From assembly GCA_020162035.1 (NCBI GenBank), contig JAIUNM010000010.1, positions 60,634 through 124,633 of the forward strand: DNA of 64,000 nt. Direction: 5' to 3'. The stretch is from Bacteroidota bacterium (lineage in GTDB: Bacteria > Bacteroidota > Bacteroidia > B-17B0 > Aurantibacillaceae). Shown here in pieces: positions 53,091-63,826 of the stretch; position 1 is the first letter of the stretch; every line of letters starts with the position of its first letter. The position numbers and the translations under genes were made by a program. The notes under the pieces are model-generated. The model was not told the origin of the DNA, ran no database searches, and was given only the letters and a program-made list of their open reading frames with translations.

Positions 53091-54122
53091 TTAATTTAAA
53101 TTCACTACTTTATTATTCAATTTTAAAATTCCTTGTTTAGTATCAATTGTAGCCAACGCACCAATAGGTAGGGTTATTTTATTTTCTATATGACCAATCA
53201 TTAAATTAGTAACAACAGGTATTTTTAAATTACTAAAATGTTGTTCAAACACTTGCTCAGTAGTAAAAGCCTTTTCTGGTTCTTCGGCAACACATTTATT
53301 GCATTTTCCAAATAATATTGCATTAACATTATCAAAAACACCAGCTAATTTTAGTTGAGTTAACATTCTATCAATACTATAAGGTTCTTCTTTTGCTTCT
53401 TCTAAAAATAAAATTTTGTTTTTAAAATCGGGTAAATAATTACTTCCAATCATACTTGTTAGTACAGTTAAATTTCCTCCTAAAAGTTCGCCCGTAGCTA
53501 TACCATGTTTAATTATATTTATTTTGTTTTCACTTAATGGGTTTTCTGGGTATGTAATTGCTTGCCCATCAACACAAATGTTTTTAAAAACAGTTGATGT
53601 AAACTCATTCCAACCCGAGTTTCCAACTGGACCATGAAAGGTAATTAATCCAGTTTTATGAGTTATTGCAATAAGTAAAGATGTTATATCACTAAATCCA
53701 ATTAATACTTTTGGATTTTGTTTTATATTTTCATAATCAATTAAATCTAAAATCCTTGCGCACCCCCAGCCACCTTTCATACAAAAAATGGCATCGATAG
53801 TTTTATCTTTAAAAAAACTATTTAGTTCGTTTGCCCTTTGTTCATCTGTTCCTGCAAAATAACCATATTTTAAATTAAGTGAATTTCCAAGCACTACTTC
53901 AAAACCAAAATTTTTTAAAATATCACTAAACACATTTATTTGTTTTACATCCCAAACTGCACCTGCTGGTGCGGTAACAGCAACTTTGTTGCCTTTTTTT
54001 AATACCTTAGGTAAAATTTTTTCATTATTACTTATTATTTTTTGATATGTATTACCTTTTAAAAGTAATGTAGAAACACCTAGAAAAGAAACTAAAGAAA
54101 TAAAATTTCGCCTACTATTCAT
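53091..54122 (-). CDS. LD-carboxypeptidase (peptidase S66)
   Basis: A 343-aa protein that cleaves the L-D bond of muropeptides or of microcin-like substrates. The nucleophile is Ser144 (IGFSDITSLL), with Glu in LFLEEAKEEPYSIDRM (about 241) and His311 in GHIENKITLPIGA. The N-terminus MNSRRNFISLVSFLGVSTLLL resembles a Tat or lipoprotein-type signal, so it is exported; many LdcA enzymes are cytoplasmic. It is divergent from the propeller-SpoIIE gene. Confidence 0.9.
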   Translation of the reverse strand: MNSRRNFISLVSFLGVSTLLLKGNTYQKIISNNEKILPKVLKKGNKVAVTAPAGAVWDVKQINVFSDILKNFGFEVVLGNSLNLKYGYFAGTDEQRANELNSFFKDKTIDAIFCMKGGWGCARILDLIDYENIKQNPKVLIGFSDITSLLIAITHKTGLITFHGPVGNSGWNEFTSTVFKNICVDGQAITYPENPLSENKINIIKHGIATGELLGGNLTVLTSMIGSNYLPDFKNKILFLEEAKEEPYSIDRMLTQLKLAGVFDNVNAILFGKCNKCVAEEPEKAFTTEQVFEQHFSNLKIPVVTNLMIGHIENKITLPIGALATIDTKQGILKLNNKVVNLN

Positions 54123-54143
54123 TTTTAAAATTTAATTATAATT

Positions 54144-54151
54144 TAACTTTG
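54144..54151 (+). promoter_or_regulatory. TAnnTTTG promoter box of the propeller-SpoIIE gene
   Basis: TAACTTTG matches the -7 consensus, 28 bases before the assumed ATG at 54179. Confidence 0.45.
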
Positions 54152-54178
54152 AAATTAAAATAAATTATTTAAATTTAA

Positions 54179-57100
54179 ATGTTGCTTTTGTTACAATTTC
54201 TTAATACTAAAACTATAACTTTAAATAAGTTAAACTGCATATTTTATTTTGCATTTTTATCTCTAATTACATCAAATTTATTTTCTCAAATTACTTTCCA
54301 ACCAAAATTTCAAAGGTTTGATTTTGAAAATTACAATGTGAAATATTATGCTTCAACCACACCTTGTAGAAATGGCGGTTATTTTATTGTAACAGATGTT
54401 GGAATTGGTATTTTTAATGGCCAATATGTAAAATACATTTTAAAAGGGTATGGTAATGATAGTGTACTCTTATCAAAACAAGTTCATACAATTTACGAAG
54501 ATAACAAAGGCGATTTATGGTTTGGATATGAAAATGTTGGAGCACTATCAAGACTGCAAGTAAACACTAAAAAAATTACACACTTTAAACACGATACAGC
54601 AAATAAAAAATCGTTTCCAGATTGTATTCCTGCCGCCTACTACGAAATTGGCGATAAAGGTGAAATGTACATTACTTCTTGGGGTGGAGGTTTAATAAAA
54701 TTTAATAAAGAAAGAACAAATTTTGAAATAATAAATGTTGAATCAAAACCAAAAGGAGCAAAATATTGGTTTGAAACAAATGTTACCCGTAAAATGTTGC
54801 ACTTACAAGGTGATGAATATTTAATTATAAATTTTCAAGAAGATAATACACGAAAAATGCTGCCAATTATCTATAACATTAAAACTAATACAGTAAAACC
54901 ATTTATAACAAATGAATTTGATAAAACAACCAATGTAAATGAATTAAATACAATTTTAAGAAACTTAACCATTTGCCATTTTGTTTACAAAGATAAAAAT
55001 GAAAACTTTTGGTTTGGCACATACAGTGGCTTAGTTTTTTTAGATTTTAAAAATAAAATAGCAAAACGAATTAGTTCAAAAAAATACACAATTGGCGAGT
55101 ATGTTAATTTAGATAATGTATTAAATTACACGTTCGACGATTATGGGAATATGTGGTGTGGAACCGCAAACAGTGGTATTTTAATTATTAATATGACTTC
55201 TCACAAAACATTATCACACATTAATAATCTAGATGATTATACAACAATTTCTAACAATAGTATAAGGTTTATTAATACCGATAATTTAGGTAACATTTGG
55301 GCATTTACAGGTAACAATAATTTTCAAATACATTTTAAATACTCTCAAAATTTTATTTTTAGAACATGGAGCTCTTTAAACGTTGAAAACACTGATGCGT
55401 CAAGCAGAATTGTTCCAATAGAACAAATGAATAGCGATAATAAAGGTAAACTTTACATGGCTAATAAATATGGTGTTTCTGTTTATTCAACTGTTAAAGA
55501 TAGTAACTTAAGCCCAATACATTTTAATCATCCAGCAGATAAAAACACTTTTCAATCAGCTTTAAATAGGTTTAAAATTTACGATAATAAATTATATTGT
55601 TTAGCACATACTAAATTAAACTCAGGTGAACTATTCATGGTGGGTTACGATTTAAAAACAAATAAACAAATTTATCAAGGCAATAAAGCTTACCCTATTT
55701 GGGAGTTTTTATTTAAACACGATACTACATCAGAGTTATATGCGCAAGTTTTTAAATATGAAAATTTTAGTAAATTTAATTTTAACACAAATAAATTTGA
55801 TACTTTATACCAACTTAAAAAGAAAAATGCTACCTATTACAATCTATCCATTAATTTAGGTAATAATAAATTTTTATTTAGTAATGGAAAATATGGAAAT
55901 TTTCCTTCAGGTTTAACTTTACTTGACCTTAAAAACAAAAAAGAAACCCTCTTTCAATCGCACGATAGCGCTGATGTTAAAATACCTTTATTAAAAATTT
56001 TTGCTACAACTCATAACCATAAAAATTTAATTTGGATTGCAACGCATAAAGGCATATATGAAATTGACTATAACAAATTAACAGTTAATTATAAAAATAA
56101 AGATTTTGGGTTAGATACAATTTCAATTACAAACGTTATCAAGGTTAATCAAAATGTATTATGGTTTACATCTCCAACAACAATTTATTCATATAATTTC
56201 GATACCAAGTTGCTTAATGCGTTTGATAAAAAACAAAATTTTCAATTCGAATCTATTAATGTAAATACACACTTTGATGAGCCTACTTTTGATGATAAAT
56301 ACATTTATCTTGCAACAATTAGAGGCTTAGTAATGGTAGATTATAAGAACAATCAACTACCAAGTAATACTCCAACTGTAAACTGTTATAATTTATTTGT
56401 TAACGATTCTATAAGGACAGACAATTTTTATGAAAATTTAATCTCTGGTAAAACTCAGTTAAGTAGTAACGAAAATAATTTAACTTTTTTATTCGCATCT
56501 TCTGATATTGTAAATCCATCACCAGATAAATACAAATACAGATTATTAGAAATAGACACAGCATGGAAAAATAATGAGCTTTCAAATAAAATATCATTTC
56601 AAAATTTAAACTCAGGTAATTACACATTACAAGTTAAATGTATAAATGCCTATGGAATTACCAGCAAGGTTTACCAAATTAATTTTACAATAAACAAACC
56701 ATTTTATAAAACCTGGTGGTTTATTATTTCAATTATTTTAATTACAATTTGTATTATTTATTTATTTATTAAAAAACGAGAACAAAGTTTAATTTTAAAA
56801 CAACAAAAATTAGAAAAAGTTATTGAAGAACGTACTTCTGAAATACAAGAAAAAGCAAAAGAAGTTGAACACCAAAAACATATTGTAGAAGAAAAACAAA
56901 AAGAAATTATAGACTCTATTTTATATGCTAGGCGAATACAAAATGCATTATTAGCAACAAAAACATTATTAGATAAAAATTTACAAAATTACTTTGTGTA
57001 TTTTAACCCTAAAGATATTGTTAGCGGCGATTTTTATTGGGCTACAAATCAAAACAATAAATTTTATTTAATAATTGCTGATAGTACAGGACATGGTGTA

Positions 57101-57655
57101 CCAGGGGCTTTTATGAGTTTATTAAACATTAGTTATTTAAACGAAGCAATTAACGAAAAACAATTGCAACATCCTTCAGAAATTTTAAATTATATACGAA
57201 ATCGTTTAATTAATAGTTTAGCCGAAGATGGAAGTAAAGATGGTGGAAAAGATGGTATGGATTGTAGCTTATTGTGTTTTGATTTTGAAAACAACTCATT
57301 AGAATTTGCCTGTGCTTACAACCCTATTCTTTTAATAAGAAATGGCGAATTAATAGAACAAACATCTGATAGAATGCCAGTAGGAAATGGTCATAAAAAT
57401 GATGTTTCATTTACAAATACTAAATTAACTTTACAAAAAGGCGATATTATTTATGCTTTTACAGATGGTTATGCCGACCAATTTGGTGGCGAATCGGGTA
57501 AAAAATTAAAATATAAAAACTTTAAAAACTATATTTTACAAAACACAAAATTAGACCTTAACCAACAACATCAAAATCTAGAAAACAGCTTTAATGACTG
57601 GAAAGGGGCTATAGAGCAAGTTGATGATGTACTTGTAATTGGAATTAAAATATAA
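54179..57655 (+). CDS. Two-component-regulator-type propeller sensor with SpoIIE phosphatase output
   Basis: A 1158-aa protein. A signal-like segment (about 20-37, ending NLFSQ) leads into a long beta-propeller made of WFGT/WCGT-type repeats (about 100-720, e.g. NKGDLWFGYEN, NENFWFGTYSG, YGNMWCGTAN). A Y_Y_Y domain at about 725-840 precedes the membrane helix 846-866, a coiled coil, and a SpoIIE phosphatase at about 940-1158 (KDIVSGDFYWA, DSTGHGVPGAFMSL, FTDGYADQFGGE, QVDDVLVIG). It is built like a hybrid two-component sensor whose kinase half is replaced by a phosphatase. The exact start is uncertain. Confidence 0.9.
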   Translation: MLLLLQFLNTKTITLNKLNCIFYFAFLSLITSNLFSQITFQPKFQRFDFENYNVKYYASTTPCRNGGYFIVTDVGIGIFNGQYVKYILKGYGNDSVLLSKQVHTIYEDNKGDLWFGYENVGALSRLQVNTKKITHFKHDTANKKSFPDCIPAAYYEIGDKGEMYITSWGGGLIKFNKERTNFEIINVESKPKGAKYWFETNVTRKMLHLQGDEYLIINFQEDNTRKMLPIIYNIKTNTVKPFITNEFDKTTNVNELNTILRNLTICHFVYKDKNENFWFGTYSGLVFLDFKNKIAKRISSKKYTIGEYVNLDNVLNYTFDDYGNMWCGTANSGILIINMTSHKTLSHINNLDDYTTISNNSIRFINTDNLGNIWAFTGNNNFQIHFKYSQNFIFRTWSSLNVENTDASSRIVPIEQMNSDNKGKLYMANKYGVSVYSTVKDSNLSPIHFNHPADKNTFQSALNRFKIYDNKLYCLAHTKLNSGELFMVGYDLKTNKQIYQGNKAYPIWEFLFKHDTTSELYAQVFKYENFSKFNFNTNKFDTLYQLKKKNATYYNLSINLGNNKFLFSNGKYGNFPSGLTLLDLKNKKETLFQSHDSADVKIPLLKIFATTHNHKNLIWIATHKGIYEIDYNKLTVNYKNKDFGLDTISITNVIKVNQNVLWFTSPTTIYSYNFDTKLLNAFDKKQNFQFESINVNTHFDEPTFDDKYIYLATIRGLVMVDYKNNQLPSNTPTVNCYNLFVNDSIRTDNFYENLISGKTQLSSNENNLTFLFASSDIVNPSPDKYKYRLLEIDTAWKNNELSNKISFQNLNSGNYTLQVKCINAYGITSKVYQINFTINKPFYKTWWFIISIILITICIIYLFIKKREQSLILKQQKLEKVIEERTSEIQEKAKEVEHQKHIVEEKQKEIIDSILYARRIQNALLATKTLLDKNLQNYFVYFNPKDIVSGDFYWATNQNNKFYLIIADSTGHGVPGAFMSLLNISYLNEAINEKQLQHPSEILNYIRNRLINSLAEDGSKDGGKDGMDCSLLCFDFENNSLEFACAYNPILLIRNGELIEQTSDRMPVGNGHKNDVSFTNTKLTLQKGDIIYAFTDGYADQFGGESGKKLKYKNFKNYILQNTKLDLNQQHQNLENSFNDWKGAIEQVDDVLVIGIKI

Positions 57656-57678
57656 AAAACACATTTAATAGAAAACAA

Positions 57679-57707
57679 AAAAAGGTTGTATTTTTTACAA
57701 CCTTTTT
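57679..57707. terminator. Bidirectional terminator between the SpoIIE gene and secA
   Basis: A 12-bp stem AAAAAGGTTGTA / TACAACCTTTTT with a TTTTT loop. T runs on both sides serve both convergent transcripts. Confidence 0.88.
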
Positions 57708-57725
57708 GCATTTTTAAAATTAATT

Positions 57726-60700
57726 TTAAACTCCAGTACCGTGACAACTTTTGTATTTTTTGCCGCTACCACAAGGGCAAGGATCGTTACGGCCAATTTT
57801 AGGTTCTACACGTATTGGTTGTGTTTTAGGTTTTTGTTTTGCGTTTTGTTCTTCAACCACATTTTCATCTCTGCTTTCAACTAAAACCTCTTTCTTTTGA
57901 ACTGGCGCGTCGTTTGTAAATTGGGCAGATTGGTTGCTGTTAGGATCTTCACTTGGTAAATAACTCTTCATTAAAAACGAAATAATTTCTTTATTTGTTT
58001 TAATAATCATTTCTTTAAACAAGTTAAACGATTCTAATTTGTATATAACTAAAGGGTCTTTTTGTTCTAACGATGCATTTTGTACTGCTTGTTTTAAATC
58101 ATCTAACTCGCGTAAATGCTCTTTCCATGCTTCATCAATCATTAACAATACTACGCTTTTTTCAAAATTTGCAAAGGCTTCTCTTCCTTTTGTATCGTAT
58201 CCTTTACGAAGTTCGGTTATAATTTGTAAACCTTTAATACCATCGGTAAAAGGTAAAGCAATATTAATAAACGAATTATTTGGGTTAGTAAATACATCTC
58301 TAATTTCTTTAAATACAACTGCGCATATTTTTTCTACTTTTTGTTGATATGCTTTTTGTAAGTTATCAAATAAAACATCTATTAAATCATCTTCTTTTTT
58401 AGAATTAAAGTCAGCATTTGTAAATGGAGATTCTACACCAAAAACTCGGATACACTCCATGTTAAACCCTTCGTGATCTTTAGATGGTGCATATTCTTCA
58501 ACAATACTACTGCTTAATTCTAACATCATGTTAGCAATATCAATACTAATTTTATCGCCATATAATGCATTACGTCTGCGTTTGTATATAACATCGCGTT
58601 GCGCATTCATTACATCATCGTATTCAATTAAACGCTTACGGGTACCAAAATTATTTTCTTCAACTTTCTTTTGTGCACGTTCAATTGATTTAGTAATCAT
58701 ACTATGTTGTATAACTTCTCCTTCTTTTAAACCCATTCTATCCATTAAAGAAGCTATACGCTCGCTACCAAACAAACGCATTAAGTTATCTTCTAAGCTC
58801 ACAAAAAATTGAGATGAACCTGGGTCACCTTGTCGCCCTGCCCTACCTCTTAATTGTCTATCAACCCTACGGCTTTCATGCCTTTCTGTTCCAATAATAG
58901 CTAAACCTCCTGCTTCTTTTACACCTGGTCCAAGCTTAATATCGGTACCACGCCCAGCCATATTTGTAGCTATGGTTACAGTGCCTGTTTTACCAGCTTC
59001 TGCAACAATATCAGCTTCTTTTGCGTGTAATTTAGCATTTAAAACATTGTGTTTTATACCACGTAATTTTAATGTTCTGCTTAATAATTCAGAAATATCA
59101 ACCGTTGTAGTACCAATTAATACTGGTCTTCCGGCAGCAACTAATTTTGCAACTTCATCAATAACGGCATTATATTTTTCGCGTTTTGTTTTATAAACTA
59201 AATCTTGTTCATCTTTACGCGAAATAGCCCTGTTTGTAGGTATTTCAACAACTTCTAATTTATAAATATCGTAAAACTCTTGTGCTTCAGTTGTTGCAGT
59301 ACCAGTCATTCCCGCAAGTTTATTATACATACGGAAATAATTTTGTAATGTAATTGTAGCATAAGTTTGAGTTGCAGCTTCAATTTTTACATTTTCTTTA
59401 GCCTCAATTGCTTGGTGTAAACCATCGCTGTATCTTCGGCCTTCCATAATACGACCTGTTTGCTCATCAACAATTTTTACTTGCCCTGCATCAATTACAT
59501 ATTCTTGATCTTTTTCAAAAACTGTATATGCTTTTAATAATTGTTGTACTGTGTGAATACGTTCACTTTTAACGCTAAAATCGCGTAAAACAATTTCTTT
59601 AGCTTCGGCTTTAGCTTTAGGGTCTGAAATATTTTTTTCAATTTCAGCTACTTCATCTCCTACATTTGGAATAACAAAGAATTTAGGATCATCTGTGTTT
59701 CCAGTTAAAAAATCTAATCCTTTTTCAGTTAAATCTACTTGATTATTTTTTTCTTCTACTGTAAAATAAAGTTCTGCATCAATTTTATGCATTTCTTTAT
59801 TTTGGTCTTGCATATAATGATTTTCGGTTTTTTGCAATAAAGCTTTTACGCCTTGTTCGCTTAAAAATTTAATTAATGCAGAGTTTTTAGGTAAACCTCT
59901 GTATGCGCGTAATAATGGAATACCAGCTTCTTTTTCTTTACCTTCGGCAAATAATTTTTTAGCTTCGGTAATACAAGTTTGCACATATAATTTTTGCGTA
60001 TTTACAATTTTTTCAACGCGTGGTTTATATTCCATAAACTCATGCTTATCGCCTTGTGGTGTTGGCCCACTTATAATTAATGGTGTACGCGCATCATCAA
60101 TTAAAACGCTATCCACCTCATCAACAATTGCAAAATTATGTTTGCGTTGTACTAACTCCTCTACATCACGCGCCATATTATCACGCAAATAATCAAAGCC
60201 AAATTCGTTATTAGTACCGTATGTTATATCGCATAAATAAGCATTTCTTCGCTCTGTTGTATTAGGCTCGTGTTTATCAATACAATCAACACTTAAACCA
60301 TGAAACATAAATAAAGGTGCATTCCACTCGCTATCGCGTTTTGCTAAATAGTTATTTACAGTTACAACATGTACTCCTCTTCCTGATAAAGCATTTAAAA
60401 AAACAGGTAATGTAGATACTAAAGTTTTTCCTTCACCTGTAGCCATTTCTGATATTTTACCTTGGTGTAAAACCATCCCACCAATTAATTGCACATCGTA
60501 ATGCACCATATCCCAAGTAATTTCGTTACCTGCAGCTAACCATTTATTAGCATATTGTGCTTTACTACCTAAAATTTGTATGTTTTTAAAACTTTTAGCA
60601 AATTTTTCGTCCGTAGCATTTGCTGTAACTTCAAGTGATTGATTATCTTTAAATCTACGTGCTGTTTCTTTTAAAATAGCAAAAGCTTCAGGTAAAATTT

Positions 60701-61016
60701 CTAATAAAGTAGCTTCTATTTTTTTAGTGATGTTTTTTTCAATTTCATCAATTTGTTTATACAAATCTTCTTTTGTATTAACATCCATTTCTAAGTTAGA
60801 AGAAATGTTTGATTTAATTTGATTGATTTCATCTATTTCTGTTTTAATAGATTGTTGAATTTTACTTTTAAGATCGGTTGATTTTTGACGCAACTGATCG
60901 TTAGAAATAGAATTTAATTGAGTATATATTGTATTTACCTGGTTAACTTTTGATTGAAGGGCCTCAATTTCTTTAGCAGATTTAGTGCCAAAAACTTTTT
61001 TAAGAAAATCGAACAT
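57726..61016 (-). CDS. secA: Preprotein translocase ATPase SecA
   Basis: A 1096-aa SecA that drives export through SecYEG. Walker A is in [12 protein letters not shown] (Lys197), DEVDSVLID is at 299-307, and the C-terminal zinc-binding tail [14 protein letters not shown], which binds SecB and lipids, ends the protein. At about 1100 aa it is longer than the 800-900 aa of most SecA, as in other Bacteroidota, which carry extra insertions within the nucleotide-binding domains. Start ATG 61016 gives [20 protein letters not shown]. It ends at the shared terminator. Confidence 0.97.
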   Translation of the reverse strand: MFDFLKKVFGTKSAKEIEALQSKVNQVNTIYTQLNSISNDQLRQKSTDLKSKIQQSIKTEIDEINQIKSNISSNLEMDVNTKEDLYKQIDEIEKNITKKIEATLLEILPEAFAILKETARRFKDNQSLEVTANATDEKFAKSFKNIQILGSKAQYANKWLAAGNEITWDMVHYDVQLIGGMVLHQGKISEMATGEGKTLVSTLPVFLNALSGRGVHVVTVNNYLAKRDSEWNAPLFMFHGLSVDCIDKHEPNTTERRNAYLCDITYGTNNEFGFDYLRDNMARDVEELVQRKHNFAIVDEVDSVLIDDARTPLIISGPTPQGDKHEFMEYKPRVEKIVNTQKLYVQTCITEAKKLFAEGKEKEAGIPLLRAYRGLPKNSALIKFLSEQGVKALLQKTENHYMQDQNKEMHKIDAELYFTVEEKNNQVDLTEKGLDFLTGNTDDPKFFVIPNVGDEVAEIEKNISDPKAKAEAKEIVLRDFSVKSERIHTVQQLLKAYTVFEKDQEYVIDAGQVKIVDEQTGRIMEGRRYSDGLHQAIEAKENVKIEAATQTYATITLQNYFRMYNKLAGMTGTATTEAQEFYDIYKLEVVEIPTNRAISRKDEQDLVYKTKREKYNAVIDEVAKLVAAGRPVLIGTTTVDISELLSRTLKLRGIKHNVLNAKLHAKEADIVAEAGKTGTVTIATNMAGRGTDIKLGPGVKEAGGLAIIGTERHESRRVDRQLRGRAGRQGDPGSSQFFVSLEDNLMRLFGSERIASLMDRMGLKEGEVIQHSMITKSIERAQKKVEENNFGTRKRLIEYDDVMNAQRDVIYKRRRNALYGDKISIDIANMMLELSSSIVEEYAPSKDHEGFNMECIRVFGVESPFTNADFNSKKEDDLIDVLFDNLQKAYQQKVEKICAVVFKEIRDVFTNPNNSFINIALPFTDGIKGLQIITELRKGYDTKGREAFANFEKSVVLLMIDEAWKEHLRELDDLKQAVQNASLEQKDPLVIYKLESFNLFKEMIIKTNKEIISFLMKSYLPSEDPNSNQSAQFTNDAPVQKKEVLVESRDENVVEEQNAKQKPKTQPIRVEPKIGRNDPCPCGSGKKYKSCHGTGV

Positions 61017-61135
61017 AAAATTTGAATAATTAAGCCAATAAATGTACGAAAAATAACGAAAATATAGCCCTTAAAAAATGATAAATTATGCAAAAGTTAA
61101 GTCTTTTGCCATTTATTTTTGAAAACAACAGAACT

Positions 61136-62584
61136 TTAATTAACTAAAATCAATGCTTTGGCTTTTTCAAGCTCTAAATCTTTTTTAGTAATTAAATCTT
61201 TTAAAGTGTAAGTAATTTCATAATCTGGCATTATACCATGACCAGTTTTGGTTTTAAAAACATCATGGTTTATTCTAAAAACTGGAATTCTAACTTTTAA
61301 TTTTGAGTTTGGTAAAGTATAAAATGGTGTTACACCTGCATTACACCCTTCTAAAGCGCCAGATGTTTCTTGCCCAATAAAAGTTACTTTTTTATTGTGT
61401 TTTAAATACGCCGATGCTAAACAACTTGCCGAAAAACTTGAACCATTTATTAAGACTATTAGTTTTCCGTTAAAATGGTATTTTTTACGGGGCTTAACAT
61501 TAACTGTGTAAAAATTAGTATCACCATTTTTATGTTGTTTACCAACTATTTTAAAATATAATTTTGTTATTTTAAATGCAAATTTACCTTTGGTATATTT
61601 AGGTTCGCTGTACGATTTTACAAAGGTTGCCGAGGTTTGCGGTAAAGTTGTATCAATTAAATAACTTAACAACCTATAACAATTAGAGAGACTACCACCT
61701 CCATTATCACGCAAATCTAAAACTAAATTAGTAATGTTATTTTGGTTTATTTTTCTAAATATTTTACGGTACCCTTTTTTATATTTTCTGTTAGAAAACT
61801 GCCCTAATTTAAAATAACAATACTTATCATTTTTATAAATTTTATATTTAATTGCGGCTCTTTTATATTTTATTAAAGTGCTATCTTGCTTAGGTTTTAT
61901 TGGTAGTTCGGGTATATCTAATAAATTAACCGATTTGTATTTTACCGTATAAGGTTTATTAGTTTTGCTTAAAACATCTACCACATAAGTATCTGGCCTT
62001 ACTGTTAAACTTTGGTATAAGCTGTTAAACCAATATTGTAACAAATACGATTTACCAGTGGTGTTATAACCATCTACCGTTATAAAATTTTTGCACCATT
62101 TTATTAATGAGTCTGCTTTATAACCATTTATAGCAACAATTTCATCTCCTTTTTTAATTAGAGTATCATTGTTTTTACTTAATGTTGCTATAGCATATAA
62201 TTTATTATTTATAGGCACAAAAAAGTAAGGCGAATAATTTCGTTTTGTTTTTTTAATAACTTTTGAGTATGCTCTAGATACTCCAACTTCGGTATGTCCG
62301 CACTGAAAACCATCTACTAAATACTTTAACTGAATATAAAATTCTCTATGTGTTAATGGTTCGTTAATTTTGTTTAATGCATTATTAAACAAAGAATCAA
62401 AATAAGATTTTTGATGATAAACGTCAACAACAGGATGCATATCAAAAAAAACTTTTCGTAATAATCTAATATCTTGTTTTAACAAGGTTGTATCATATTC
62501 ATCTTCTAATATATCAAAATATGATTTTTGAGCCTTAATGTTATAAAAACATATAAAAAAAAATATAATGTATATAATGCGCAT
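61136..62584 (-). CDS. S41-family (C-terminal processing) peptidase
   Basis: A 482-aa exported serine protease (signal peptide to IKAQ, 19). A PDZ-like segment (about 128-165, LIKKGDEIVAINGYK) precedes the tail-specific core LVLDLRDNGGGSL and the Ser region LINGSSFSASCLASAYL (Ser about 385). The general-base lysine is not identified; VTFIGQETSGALEGC follows. It resembles the S41 proteases of Bacteroidota that process envelope or T9SS proteins; the substrate is unknown. The ATG (62584) lies 33 bases from the divergent gene. Confidence 0.9.
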   Translation of the reverse strand: MRIIYIIFFFICFYNIKAQKSYFDILEDEYDTTLLKQDIRLLRKVFFDMHPVVDVYHQKSYFDSLFNNALNKINEPLTHREFYIQLKYLVDGFQCGHTEVGVSRAYSKVIKKTKRNYSPYFFVPINNKLYAIATLSKNNDTLIKKGDEIVAINGYKADSLIKWCKNFITVDGYNTTGKSYLLQYWFNSLYQSLTVRPDTYVVDVLSKTNKPYTVKYKSVNLLDIPELPIKPKQDSTLIKYKRAAIKYKIYKNDKYCYFKLGQFSNRKYKKGYRKIFRKINQNNITNLVLDLRDNGGGSLSNCYRLLSYLIDTTLPQTSATFVKSYSEPKYTKGKFAFKITKLYFKIVGKQHKNGDTNFYTVNVKPRKKYHFNGKLIVLINGSSFSASCLASAYLKHNKKVTFIGQETSGALEGCNAGVTPFYTLPNSKLKVRIPVFRINHDVFKTKTGHGIMPDYEITYTLKDLITKKDLELEKAKALILVN

Positions 62585-62590
62585 TAATCT

Positions 62591-62598
62591 TATCTTTG
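62591..62598 (+). promoter_or_regulatory. TAnnTTTG promoter box of the saccharopine-dehydrogenase-like gene
   Basis: TATCTTTG matches the -7 consensus, 20 bases before the ATG at 62618. Confidence 0.5.
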
Positions 62599-62617
62599 TA
62601 AAGTTACATTATTTATT

Positions 62618-63826
62618 ATGCAAAAAATTAAAATAGGCGTTTTACGTGAAGAAAAATCTCCACCAGATAAGCGTGTACCCTTAACACCATTAATTTGTAG
62701 TGAATTATTAAAAAAATATTCGAATATCGAAATTGTTGTTCAGCCAAGTAAAATAAGATGTTATACTGATGAAGAATACACCTCTTTTGGAATAACTTTA
62801 CAAGAAGATTTAACTGATTGCGATGTTTTAATGGGTGTAAAAGAAGTACCTGCTGATAAATTAATTGCAAATAAAAAATATTTTTTCTTTTCGCATACCA
62901 TAAAAAAACAAAGCCATAATCAAAAGCTAATGAAGGCTTTAATTGATAAAAAAATTCAAATGATTGATTATGAAACTTTAACTGATAAAAACCATAACAG
63001 AATTATTGGATTTGGTAGATATGCCGGTGTTGTTGGAGCTTATAATGGTATTTTAGGTTATGGTTTAAAATACGATTTATTTAGGTTAAAAGCTGCTAAC
63101 TTATGTAGAGATAGGGCTGAAATGGAAGAAGAATTAAAACGTGTAAAATTACCTAACATAAAAATTGCTTTAACTGGTGGCGGACGAGTTGCAAACGGTG
63201 TAATAGAAACTTTAAGCGCTTTAAGAATTAGAAAAGTAACATCTGACGAATTTTTAAGCAATAGTTTTAGAGAACCTGTTTACTGCCAATTAAACCCGCG
63301 CGATTATGTTGAAAGGCCAGAAGATCATAACTTTGATTTGAATGATTTTTTTAAAAACCCCGAACATTTTGTTTCAAAATTTGTTCCTTACACTAAAGTA
63401 ACAGATTTATTTATTTCTGCACATTTTTGGGACCCCCGTTCGCCTAAATTATTTACAAAAGATGATATGAAAGCGAATGATTTTCATGTTTCTGTAATTG
63501 CTGATATCACTTGTGATATTGACGGAAGTGTGCCAACAACAATAAGATCTAGCACTATTACACAACCCTTTTATGGTTATAATATTTTAAAAGATACCGA
63601 AGATTTAGCTTTTAGTAAAGATACAATTTGTATTATGGCTGTAGATAATTTGCCTTGCGAATTACCTAGAGATGCAAGCGATGATTTTGGTAAAGATTTA
63701 ACCGAACGTGTTATACCTCATTTAATTGGTACTGATGAGTTTGATATTATAGATAGAGCAAGTATTTGTATAAATGGCAAACTAACTAAGGGATTTGACT
63801 ATTTAAGCGATTATGCTTTTAGTTAA
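62618..63826 (+). CDS. Saccharopine dehydrogenase-like (alanine dehydrogenase fold) oxidoreductase
   Basis: A 402-aa two-domain NAD(P)-dependent enzyme of the alanine dehydrogenase/saccharopine dehydrogenase (lysine-forming) group. The N-terminal domain starts KIGVLREEKSPPDKRVPLTP, typical of the AlaDH/PNT family; the Rossmann motif is IALTGGGRVANGV. The segment IADITCDIDGSVPTT matches the family. Bacteroidota without a known lysine pathway often carry this gene; the substrate (saccharopine, or a related amino dicarboxylate) is inference. A TAnnTTTG box lies upstream. No gene follows in the window. Confidence 0.87.
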   Translation: MQKIKIGVLREEKSPPDKRVPLTPLICSELLKKYSNIEIVVQPSKIRCYTDEEYTSFGITLQEDLTDCDVLMGVKEVPADKLIANKKYFFFSHTIKKQSHNQKLMKALIDKKIQMIDYETLTDKNHNRIIGFGRYAGVVGAYNGILGYGLKYDLFRLKAANLCRDRAEMEEELKRVKLPNIKIALTGGGRVANGVIETLSALRIRKVTSDEFLSNSFREPVYCQLNPRDYVERPEDHNFDLNDFFKNPEHFVSKFVPYTKVTDLFISAHFWDPRSPKLFTKDDMKANDFHVSVIADITCDIDGSVPTTIRSSTITQPFYGYNILKDTEDLAFSKDTICIMAVDNLPCELPRDASDDFGKDLTERVIPHLIGTDEFDIIDRASICINGKLTKGFDYLSDYAFS

